Source: a virus
Length of the DNA: 39,368 bases
Virus record (IMG/VR): IMGVR_UViG_3300015261_000009
Location: 1 to 39,368 of that record
Direction: 5' to 3' (one strand)
The notes under the pieces were generated by a model. It saw only the letters and a list, made by a program, of their open reading frames with translations, was not told the DNA's origin and ran no database searches. Below are positions 29,250-35,231 of the stretch, piece by piece (the stretch's first letter is position 1; every line of letters starts with the position of its first letter). Position numbers and translations under genes: made by a program.

Positions 29250-29291
29250 GTCTGGTTCAACTTGACCACATAGTTGGGTTGAGCCATACTT
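29250..29291 (+). promoter_or_regulatory. PL/OL-like promoter for the plus-strand early operon
   Basis: TTGACC (29262-29267), 17-bp spacer and CATACT (29285-29290) lie in a block nearly identical to the cro promoter in opposite orientation. Transcription would start near 29297, giving a leader of about 25 nt before the ATG at 29322. Confidence 0.72.
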
Positions 29292-29321
29292 CATTCACTC
29301 GCAACCAACCCGGAGCAGTGA

Positions 29322-29519
29322 ATGCCAACCAAGAAGCCCTCCATCGAAAAGCCGCTGACGCCGCGGCTGCAAAACGAACTGACTGTGTACGCCGGCCTGA
29401 TCGCTGGCACTGCTGCACAGGTGCTGAACGCCGAGAACGGCGAGGTCTACGCAAAGATCGCGCAGGAAGCCACGCACGCCTATGACGTGTTCCTCAAGGC
29501 TCATGGGGTGCAAGCATGA
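29322..29519 (+). CDS. First gene of the plus-strand early operon, hypothetical
   Basis: The 65-residue product starts [20 protein letters not shown] after the ribosome site GGAG. It is helical ([40 protein letters not shown]) with a basic N-terminus. It occupies the place of lambda N, but lacks the arginine-rich RNA-binding motif expected for an N protein. It overlaps the next gene (ATGA). Confidence 0.65.
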   Translation: MPTKKPSIEKPLTPRLQNELTVYAGLIAGTAAQVLNAENGEVYAKIAQEATHAYDVFLKAHGVQA

Positions 29520-30112
29520 GCACCGCCAAGATCCAAATCCGCAGCCGCTGGAATAGCGACACGATCCTCTTTGAGTGCGATGCGCCCGAGAGCCTCGAAT
29601 CGGGCCTCTACATGCGTCATGCGCTGGAGAAGGCGACAGAGGCTCGCAAGGACCTGAGCGGCGCCAACCTGAGCGGCGCCAACCTGCGCGGCGCCTACCT
29701 GCGCGGCGCCAACCTGAGCGGCGCCTACCTGAGCGGCGCCTACCTGCGCGGCGCCAACCTGAGCGGCGCCAACCTGAGCGACGCCTACCTGCGCGGCGCC
29801 AACCTGAGCGGCGCCTACCTGAGCGGCGCCAACCTGAGCGGCGGCCTGAAGCTCGCCGGCACGCGTCCCTACTTCTCCATCGGCCCAATCGGCTCGCGAT
29901 ACGACAACCTGGTTGCGTACATCACCGAGCAGGGGCTTCGCTTGCAGGCTGGGTGCTTCTTCGGTACTCGCGAAGAGTTTGTTGCGAAACTCGATGCCGA
30001 GCACGGCGATAACGAACATGGAAAGGAATACCGCGCCGCGCTCGTGATGGTTGACGCGCACGTGTCGATCTGGACGCCTGCGGAAGAGGCTGCTGAGGGA
30101 GCGCAATCGTGA
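29516..30112 (+). CDS. Pentapeptide-repeat protein
   Basis: The 198-residue protein has an N-terminal beta region ([18 protein letters not shown]), about thirteen tandem pentapeptide repeats A(N/Y)L(S/R)G at residues 46-115, and a C-terminal beta-alpha domain ([34 protein letters not shown]). Such repeats form right-handed quadrilateral beta-helices; some family members mimic DNA and inhibit gyrase, others have unknown roles. Here the repeat is short. The C-terminal domain recurs in phage pentapeptide proteins. It lies early in the plus operon, consistent with an early interfering role. Confidence 0.82.
   Translation: MSTAKIQIRSRWNSDTILFECDAPESLESGLYMRHALEKATEARKDLSGANLSGANLRGAYLRGANLSGAYLSGAYLRGANLSGANLSDAYLRGANLSGAYLSGANLSGGLKLAGTRPYFSIGPIGSRYDNLVAYITEQGLRLQAGCFFGTREEFVAKLDAEHGDNEHGKEYRAALVMVDAHVSIWTPAEEAAEGAQS
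29651..29854 (+). repeat. 15-bp tandem DNA repeats encoding the pentapeptides
   Basis: The unit is close to GGCGCC(A/T)ACCTG(A/C)GC, about thirteen copies with only four variable positions, much more uniform than needed for protein conservation. This indicates recent expansion or ongoing slippage. Confidence 0.85.
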
Positions 30113-30408
30113 GCGCCGCAAAGCACACGCCGGGGCCTTGGAAGGCCGTCTCCGATTTTCGGTGCACCAATGGAGAGGTTGTCCCTGGCGTCGTTAGCGA
30201 ATCTACCGGCAGCGCGGTCGCATGGGCGGCTGGCCGCGACGAAGCGGAGGCAATCGCCAACGCTCGGAAGCTGGCGGCCACGCTGCAACTGGAGGAAGCG
30301 TGCAAGTTCGTGCTTGAACATGGGTTCAGACACAAATGGGACGGCGACGAGCGCGCGTTCAGCATGCTGCGCGCCGCTATCGCCAAAACCACCGGGGGCC
30401 AGCCATGA
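30109..30408 (+). CDS. HTPGPW-type phage early protein
   Basis: The 99-residue product starts at GTG 30109 ([17 protein letters not shown]), overlapping the pentapeptide gene stop. The HTPGPW opening followed by [20 protein letters not shown] is common in small early phage proteins of unknown function. A related gene with HTPAPW lies at 30868. It overlaps the next gene as ATGA. Confidence 0.65.
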   Translation: MSAAKHTPGPWKAVSDFRCTNGEVVPGVVSESTGSAVAWAAGRDEAEAIANARKLAATLQLEEACKFVLEHGFRHKWDGDERAFSMLRAAIAKTTGGQP

Positions 30409-30740
30409 CCGCCCCCACAAGAGTTCCCTGCTCCTATCCCGAATGCGGCGGAGGTTGCGCTGGGTGCCAGCCTGAACCTCAGCAAACGCCTCGGCCTTCT
30501 TGGGTGGATGGGGGTGGTGACCTGAATAGCACCAAGGGCTCGGCAGACGCCGACCGCTGGAATGCAGTCGTCCTGCTTGCCCACCAACTGGACGATGCAG
30601 CGCAACACATCACCGAACGGCAGGCCTACGACTTTGCCACTCAGTTTCGCGTGCTTGCTGGAATCGACGGAGAGCAGGCCGCCGCCACTGCAGCCGCTGC
30701 CCTAAATCCTCCCGCCCCCAATCAAGGAGTCGAATCGTGA
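30405..30740 (+). CDS. Hypothetical Cys-rich N-terminus protein
   Basis: The 111-residue product starts at ATG 30405 (GGGGG upstream), with an N-terminal cluster CSYPECGGGCAGCQPEP that could bind zinc, then helical ADADRWNAVVLLAHQLDDAA. No family is recognised. It overlaps the next GTG. Confidence 0.6.
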   Translation: MTAPTRVPCSYPECGGGCAGCQPEPQQTPRPSWVDGGGDLNSTKGSADADRWNAVVLLAHQLDDAAQHITERQAYDFATQFRVLAGIDGEQAAATAAAALNPPAPNQGVES

Positions 30741-30871
30741 ACATCCTCGAAAAGATTGAAAGAGACCTCTTCCTGCAGGAATGCATCGTCCGCGAGCTTG
30801 AAGGCGAAGAAGCGCAACAGGTGGTTGCTGCTTGCCTTGCTGGTGGGCTTACTTTGGAGCAAGTGAAATGA
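30737..30871 (+). CDS. 44-residue hypothetical protein ending in GLTLEQVK
   Basis: A GTG at 30737 overlapping the previous stop opens 44 codons (VNILEKIERDLFLQECIVRE, then GLTLEQVK). It is acidic and helical. Its final 28 bp, with stop and next start, are repeated exactly at the end of the gene at 31209-31373. Confidence 0.6.
   Translation: MNILEKIERDLFLQECIVRELEGEEAQQVVAACLAGGLTLEQVK
30844..30871 (+). repeat. 28-bp exact direct repeat, copy 1
   Basis: The segment encoding GLTLEQVK, the stop and the overlapping start of the next gene (GGAGCAAGTGAAATGA) recurs exactly at 31346-31373, 502 bp downstream. It contains the ribosome site for the following gene. Confidence 0.9.
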
Positions 30872-31212
30872 TCATGCATACGCCAGCGCCTTGGCGCGTA
30901 GATGCGCACATGAACGTGATGCACCGCGATGGGATGGTCGCCTTCCCATGCATTTCTGGAGGCTTCCCGCAAGAAGCGAACGCTCGCCTGATCGCATCGG
31001 CTCCTGATCTGCTTGCGGCAGTCGAATCCGAGTACATCTTTCTTGCCGACATTCACAACGAATGGCCGGGGCGTCACTCGGCTGACGGCCAGCAAAAGCT
31101 CTGCCGACTGCGTGACCTGATCTGCAAGGCAACTGGCCGTGAAGCGCAAGAAGTGCAGGACGACTACGGCAATCGGAACTTTGCCAAGGCAGGGGGAAAG
31201 GCATCGTCATGA
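30868..31212 (+). CDS. HTPAPW / NARLIASAPDLLAA early protein
   Basis: The 114-residue product starts at ATG 30868 (MIMHTPAPWRVDAHMNVMHR) and contains the frequent phage motif NARLIASAPDLLAAVESEYI, a small domain of unknown role found in many early regions. Its start overlaps the 44-residue gene stop as ATGA. Confidence 0.7.
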   Translation: MIMHTPAPWRVDAHMNVMHRDGMVAFPCISGGFPQEANARLIASAPDLLAAVESEYIFLADIHNEWPGRHSADGQQKLCRLRDLICKATGREAQEVQDDYGNRNFAKAGGKASS

Positions 31213-31373
31213 CCACCACCCGCCACGAACTGAGCCTAGAGCAAGAGGCCATCTATGACGGCCGCTTCCAACCTCGCCTACCGCCTCCGACTCGTGAAGA
31301 AATGGCGCAGGCACAGCGGATTCGTGAACTGCTTGGCGATTGCGCTGGGCTTACTTTGGAGCAAGTGAAATGA
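31209..31373 (+). CDS. 54-residue hypothetical protein ending in GLTLEQVK
   Basis: The ATG at 31209 overlaps the previous stop; the product is MTTTRHELSLEQEAIYDGRF, then PRLPPPTREEMAQAQRIREL and the GLTLEQVK end shared with 30737-30871. It is helical and charged. Function is unknown. Confidence 0.6.
   Translation: MTTTRHELSLEQEAIYDGRFQPRLPPPTREEMAQAQRIRELLGDCAGLTLEQVK
31346..31373 (+). repeat. 28-bp exact direct repeat, copy 2
   Basis: This is identical to 30844-30871, again spanning the end of one small gene and the start of the next. Confidence 0.9.
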
Positions 31374-31684
31374 GCAAGCAAACCATCAAGGGCTTCATTG
31401 TCTGGGAAAAGTGGAAGGACGCTCCGAACAGCGAGGCGGTCTTCAGAATCCAGTCTTACAAGCCCTCGGGCACATCCGAATGCTATGACACCGTGCTCGT
31501 TCGAGAGCAAGCATTCGAGGTCGATGTGCCGGACACATTCAACCCGGTGCCGGCCCAGGTCGCAGCGCTCGAAGCGACGAAACGGATGCTCCGCCTGAAG
31601 CTCGCCCAAGAACTGGCGATGCTCGACGAGCGCATTAGCAAGCTCACGTGCATCGAGCACTCGGCGGTGGAGGTGGGGCTTTGA
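31370..31684 (+). CDS. Hypothetical 104-residue early protein
   Basis: The product starts at ATG 31370 (MSKQTIKGFIVWEKWKDAPN). The first half is beta-rich (FRIQSYKPSGTSECYDTVLV) and the second a long helix (QVAALEATKRMLRLKLAQEL). It resembles small phage proteins with an FIVxExWK opening. Function is unknown. Confidence 0.65.
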   Translation: MSKQTIKGFIVWEKWKDAPNSEAVFRIQSYKPSGTSECYDTVLVREQAFEVDVPDTFNPVPAQVAALEATKRMLRLKLAQELAMLDERISKLTCIEHSAVEVGL

Positions 31685-31956
31685 ACACCTTCCCCAACAT
31701 CGAGCGCCGCGATTCGGCTCCGGCATTTCTCGACCGCACCTTCGACGCCGCAGACGACCAGTACCGCGACGACTACGACGCAGCCCTGCGCCGCCACCGC
31801 CGCGAGTTCAACGCCATGGAACTGGGCGACCTGTGCTGCGACAACGCGCTGCTGTCTGCTGTTCGCTCTGGTGATCCTGCGCTGATCGGCAATGTGCTGC
31901 TCGGCATGTACGAAACGAAGCTGCGCGAACTGGCGGCTTGGGCTGCGGAGGCGTGA
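31681..31956 (+). CDS. Hypothetical helical early protein
   Basis: The 91-residue product probably starts at TTG 31681, overlapping the previous stop as TTGA and preceded by GGAGGTGGGG. The sequence is mainly helical and acidic (DAADDQYRDDYDAALRRHRR, then IGNVLLGMYETKLRELAAWA). No ATG is available without adding an out-of-place leader. Confidence 0.6.
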   Translation: MNTFPNIERRDSAPAFLDRTFDAADDQYRDDYDAALRRHRREFNAMELGDLCCDNALLSAVRSGDPALIGNVLLGMYETKLRELAAWAAEA

Positions 31957-32186
31957 TGAGCAAAGAACTTACACCGTGGTTTCCGATGAGCGTGAGCCCA
32001 GCGCGAGCAGGTTGCCACCTGATCCGAGGAACCGTTTGGGAATCGCCGCCTTTCCCTTATCACTACTTCAATGGGACCGAATGGGAGTTCGATGCCGATG
32101 AAAAACCATTCGCGTCAAGAGGCAACCCCACCGGGCATATCACTTACGCCAGCGCATGGCGCGGCCTCGCAAAGGAACCGAAATGA
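31956..32186 (+). CDS. Hypothetical 76-residue early protein
   Basis: The product starts at ATG 31956 (MSKELTPWFPMSVSPARAGC), sharing one base with the previous stop. It is a small beta-rich domain (YHYFNGTEWEFDADEKPFAS). The motif TPWFPxxVxPxRxGxY is common in small phage proteins of unknown function. Confidence 0.65.
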   Translation: MSKELTPWFPMSVSPARAGCHLIRGTVWESPPFPYHYFNGTEWEFDADEKPFASRGNPTGHITYASAWRGLAKEPK

Positions 32187-32359
32187 CCGCCCTACGCCAA
32201 GCCGCCACCACCTGGTCAATCGGAGTGCTTGCGACCTTCGCAATCCTGATTCTGATGGCTTGCCTTGAACACCAGCACTCTGAAACCGATGCACATCAAC
32301 GCACGGCAGATGTAGTCAACGACCGTGCCGCTGAATACGCGGCGATGAAGGGACCGTGA
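32183..32359 (+). CDS. 58-residue single-span membrane protein
   Basis: Starting at ATG 32183 (MTALRQAATTWSIGVLATFA), it has one membrane span (IGVLATFAILILMACL) and a polar acidic tail. ATGA overlaps join it to both neighbours. The role is unknown. Confidence 0.6.
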   Translation: MTALRQAATTWSIGVLATFAILILMACLEHQHSETDAHQRTADVVNDRAAEYAAMKGP

Positions 32360-32616
32360 TGTTTTGCACTGACCGGCAAACCATCGTTGCTCGCAAAGAG
32401 CACCAGTGCACATGGTGCGGCCAGCCCATTGCTAAAGGCGAGTCGCACCAGATGTGGAAATCGGTCGATGACGGTTGGTTTACCAATCGAATGCATCCGG
32501 AGTGCGTCGATGCCTGCAACGAAGAGTGCCTTGAGTGGCACGACAACGAGTACCAACCCTACGACAACGAACGGCCCGCCGCTCAGTCCGCGGCTATCAA
32601 TAACCCGAAGGAGTGA
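32359..32616 (+). CDS. Small zinc-finger protein
   Basis: The 85-residue product (MFCTDRQTIVARKEHQCTWC) has a treble-clef-like set: CTWCGQPIAKGESH, then HPECVDACNEECLEW. The opening and spacing match small phage proteins with CTWCxxxIxKGExH. It probably binds one zinc ion. Function is unknown. Confidence 0.7.
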   Translation: MFCTDRQTIVARKEHQCTWCGQPIAKGESHQMWKSVDDGWFTNRMHPECVDACNEECLEWHDNEYQPYDNERPAAQSAAINNPKE

Positions 32617-32619
32617 GAG

Positions 32620-32901
32620 ATGCTTATCCAGTTTGCAACCTGTGGGCGCCGCGAGGCTCTTGGCTTTCTCCAGAGGGCATGCCCTGCAGGCAAGATCGCC
32701 GATACGGCGGAATGCGCCTCCCCGATTTTGGATCTTGTGGAGAAGGACATTCTTCGAGTCCAAGACCCAATGATGCATGGCAGTCGCATCGCGATCATTG
32801 CCGGGAAGAAGTACGGCGATGAGCACGACGCATCGGTGAAATCGGCCGTCAAGGTTCTCACCGACCACATCGCTAGCGTCAAAAAGCAGGTGACCGCATG
32901 A
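32620..32901 (+). CDS. Hypothetical 93-residue early protein
   Basis: The ATG at 32620 lies 3 nt after the previous stop, with AAGGAG upstream. The sequence MLIQFATCGRREALGFLQRA then VKSAVKVLTDHIASVKKQVT is an alpha/beta type. No family is recognised. Confidence 0.6.
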   Translation: MLIQFATCGRREALGFLQRACPAGKIADTAECASPILDLVEKDILRVQDPMMHGSRIAIIAGKKYGDEHDASVKSAVKVLTDHIASVKKQVTA

Positions 32902-33038
32902 CCCACCCCGAATACAAAGACGGCGCCTATCTGTTCTCCCCAGTGTCAGACAACCGCCCTGCACGCTTCTGGCCGATCTGCGTTGTCCTTGCGCCGATCT
33001 TTGCTGCGGCTGTCGTTCACTTTTTCTTCCGAGGCTGA
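32898..33038 (+). CDS. 46-residue membrane peptide
   Basis: The frame from ATG 32898 (overlapping the previous stop) to TGA 33036-33038 encodes MTHPEYKDGAYLFSPVSDNR, then a hydrophobic span (FWPICVVLAPIFAAAVVHFF) and FRG. One membrane helix is clear. Confidence 0.6.
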   Translation: MTHPEYKDGAYLFSPVSDNRPARFWPICVVLAPIFAAAVVHFFFRG

Positions 33039-33039
33039 C

Positions 33040-33153
33040 ATGACCCGCTACCAAGTCTTCAAGCTGTTTTTCACCATTCGTCGCCATGACCTCGGCGTGA
33101 TCGGCGCGGCCCGGATGGCTGCCCGTGAGGCAATGCGCGCTCTTCCGTTTTAA
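33040..33153 (+). CDS. 37-residue basic peptide
   Basis: The ATG at 33040 begins 2 nt after the previous stop and the frame ends TAA at 33151. The peptide is MTRYQVFKLFFTIRRHDLGV, then IGAARMAAREAMRALPF. It is basic and amphipathic. The tight spacing supports it, but no function can be read. Confidence 0.5.
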   Translation: MTRYQVFKLFFTIRRHDLGVIGAARMAAREAMRALPF

Positions 33154-33161
33154 GGACCGCC

Positions 33162-33749
33162 ATGCAAAAGATCGCTACCGCCTTCGTGAAGGCCAAGAAA
33201 GCATTCAGCCCCGCGCTGAAGGACAAGACCAACCCGGCATTCCGGAGCAAGTACGCCGACCTGGGCGCGTGCATCGAAGCGGTGAACGACGCACTTCTCG
33301 AGAACGGGATTGCCGTCTACCAAGAGACGCACGACGACGCTACCGGAGTGACCGTCGAGACCGTGTTCATGCACGAGTCCGGCGAGACGATACGCAGCGG
33401 CAAGTTCCATGTGCCCGCGTCCAAGCAAGACCCGCAAGGCTATGGCTCGGCCCTGACGTATGCGCGCCGCTACAGCCTCATGACGGCATGCGGCATCGCA
33501 CCGGAAGACGACGACGCCAACTCGGCTACCGACGCGAAGCGCAAGCAGGACGCCGCCCCGCCAGCAGTGGATATGAGCCCGAAGGCCATCGCCAAGCGCC
33601 TTACGGATGGCGTGAAGGCGGGCGATGCAGAGGGCGTGTGCGACTACCTCATCTCGCTCGACGACAAGCCGCGCGATGCCATCTGGGCACTGCTCGACGA
33701 CGCCACCCAAGGAAAACTCACCGCCGTATGGCCGAAGGAACCAGCATGA
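33162..33749 (+). CDS. erf: ERF-family single-strand annealing recombinase
   Basis: The 195-residue protein matches the ERF superfamily (P22 Erf): AFSPALKDKTNPAFRSKYAD, LGACIEAVNDALLENGIAVY, ETVFMHESGETIRSGKFHVP and GYGSALTYARRYSLMTACGI, then an acidic linker (EDDDANSATDA) and a helical C-terminus. Erf anneals complementary single strands, allowing genome circularisation and recombination. It is paired with NinB/NinG on the other arm. It precedes a Gp157-like protein, a common partner. Confidence 0.92.
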   Translation: MQKIATAFVKAKKAFSPALKDKTNPAFRSKYADLGACIEAVNDALLENGIAVYQETHDDATGVTVETVFMHESGETIRSGKFHVPASKQDPQGYGSALTYARRYSLMTACGIAPEDDDANSATDAKRKQDAAPPAVDMSPKAIAKRLTDGVKAGDAEGVCDYLISLDDKPRDAIWALLDDATQGKLTAVWPKEPA

Positions 33750-34255
33750 CCGGAACCGCCCTGTACCACCTCGCCGGCGAGTACCAGCAACTCGCCGAGC
33801 GCCTGTCCAACATGGACTTGGATGCCCAGACCATCGCCGACACAATCGAAGGAACCGGCCTGACCGAAGCCATCACCGACAAGGCCATGGGCGTGGAGAT
33901 GGTAGCGCGCACGATGGAAATGCACGTTCCCGCTATCGACGCCGAAATCGAGCGCCTGGCCGCGCTCAAGAAGCAACGAGTGGCCGCCGCTGCGGGCCTG
34001 CGCGCCTACCTGAAGAAGAACATGCTCGACGCTGGCATCGACAAGATCGAGGGGCCGCTGTTCAAGATCCGCTTGCAGAACAACCCCGCCGCTGTGGACG
34101 TTTTCGAGCCCGGTTTGCTGCCTGCAGAGTTCATGACGCAGCCCGCCCCGCCGCCTCCTGCGGCTGACAAGAAGGCCATTGCAGGCGCGCTCAAGGCGGG
34201 AATCGACGTACCCGGTGCTCGGCTGGTGCAAGGCCAACGGCTCGTTGTTTCGTGA
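33746..34255 (+). CDS. Siphovirus Gp157-like protein
   Basis: The 169-residue product (MTGTALYHLAGEYQQLAERL) fits the Gp157 family: long helical N-terminal half (AIDAEIERLAALKKQRVAAA), then LRAYLKKNMLDAGIDKIEGP and LFKIRLQNNPAAVDVFEPGL, and a C-terminal ADKKAIAGALKAGIDVPGAR. Gp157 proteins sit beside phage recombinases and are linked to phage DNA metabolism or resistance to host interference; the exact role is unclear. It overlaps the ERF stop as ATGA. Confidence 0.85.
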   Translation: MTGTALYHLAGEYQQLAERLSNMDLDAQTIADTIEGTGLTEAITDKAMGVEMVARTMEMHVPAIDAEIERLAALKKQRVAAAAGLRAYLKKNMLDAGIDKIEGPLFKIRLQNNPAAVDVFEPGLLPAEFMTQPAPPPPAADKKAIAGALKAGIDVPGARLVQGQRLVVS

Positions 34256-34263
34256 GGCCCGCC

Positions 34264-34605
34264 ATGACCGAATACCAACTGGCCGCAATGGATCGCGCTG
34301 GCGAGCACGGCGAACCCAGCTTCCGCGCTCCCTCTGTTGGGTGCTCTGGGGAGACGACCGGCAAGTCGTTGAATGCACAGATGGCCGACCTTCTGCGCCC
34401 GTTTCTGAAGCCGGGCCAGAAGGTGATCTGGCGCGAGCCCTTCCGCTGGTTCGATGACAACGGCGTGATGTCGAACCACTACGACGGCATGAGCGTTGCT
34501 AGCTTGGCCGAGGACTTCGGCTACGACTATGACTGGGAACTGGCCTTTGAGCACGCGGCGATTGTGTGGCCCAAGGCTGCCATTGCCACTGGAGAGCCGT
34601 CATGA
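34264..34605 (+). CDS. Hypothetical 113-residue early protein
   Basis: The product starts at ATG 34264 (MTEYQLAAMDRAGEHGEPSF) after GAGG; a GTG at 34252 overlapping the previous stop is possible. The middle has EPFRWFDDNGVMSNHYDGMS, an acidic region with aromatic residues. No family is recognised. Confidence 0.6.
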   Translation: MTEYQLAAMDRAGEHGEPSFRAPSVGCSGETTGKSLNAQMADLLRPFLKPGQKVIWREPFRWFDDNGVMSNHYDGMSVASLAEDFGYDYDWELAFEHAAIVWPKAAIATGEPS

Positions 34606-35231
34606 GCAAAGCAATTCAACCTGTCGCGTGGTGGATTCCTGAGGCCGAACAGTTCTGCATGAACACGCCGGAAGGCCGGCCCTTCGCAAAGCACTGGGAG
34701 CCGCTCTACGCCACCCCTCTCGCCTCCCATGCAGGAGCCGAGCCACAGTGCATCGTCAGAATGGCTGATGGCGCCCGTGAGCCCGAGTTTGTGTCGTGGA
34801 ACGCATTTCCGGTTGGGACGCACATGCTCTACGCCACCCCTCCCGCCGCGATACCGGCCGCCCCGAGCACAATTCAACTGCTTGCCATCACCACGGCCTA
34901 TGAGCAGGGTGTCGGCAAAGGCCATCAAGCGCACCGCGGCGGCGTCGAGATTGCCAACCCCTACACGCCAGAGTGGGGATGCAAAGAGGTGTGGGCGCTC
35001 GGGTACGACGAAGGCAAGGAACAAGCGGCCCGCGAACTGGCCGCCGCCCTCACTCATCCCACCACCGTGCAGCAGGCCTGGGCGATCGAAGATGACCCGT
35101 ACTACAACCTGCTCGGTGTTATTGCCGATGCAAAGTTTGGCAACTTCAACGCGGTGTGCATCGAAACATTGGAGCGCATTGCTGTCCAACTCAAGACCGC
35201 GCCCACTGATGCACCAGGGGATGCGGGATGA
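34602..35231 (+). CDS. Hypothetical PLYATP-type early protein
   Basis: The 209-residue product (MSKAIQPVAWWIPEAEQFCM) opens with the pattern PVAW...EPLYATP common to small modular phage proteins; LYATPP recurs around residue 77. The C-terminal half is helical (YEQGVGKGHQAHRGGVEIAN, KVWALGYDEGKEQAAREL type). Function is unknown. Its stop overlaps the methyltransferase start as ATGA. Confidence 0.65.
   Translation: MSKAIQPVAWWIPEAEQFCMNTPEGRPFAKHWEPLYATPLASHAGAEPQCIVRMADGAREPEFVSWNAFPVGTHMLYATPPAAIPAAPSTIQLLAITTAYEQGVGKGHQAHRGGVEIANPYTPEWGCKEVWALGYDEGKEQAARELAAALTHPTTVQQAWAIEDDPYYNLLGVIADAKFGNFNAVCIETLERIAVQLKTAPTDAPGDAG

Noticed and set aside
29322-29519. N-type antiterminator as first gene of the plus operon
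   Set aside because: The position fits, but there is no arginine-rich motif and no boxB-like hairpin was seen in the short leader.
29651-29854. Possible CRISPR array
   Set aside because: The 15-bp units are contiguous without spacers and encode pentapeptide repeats in frame.
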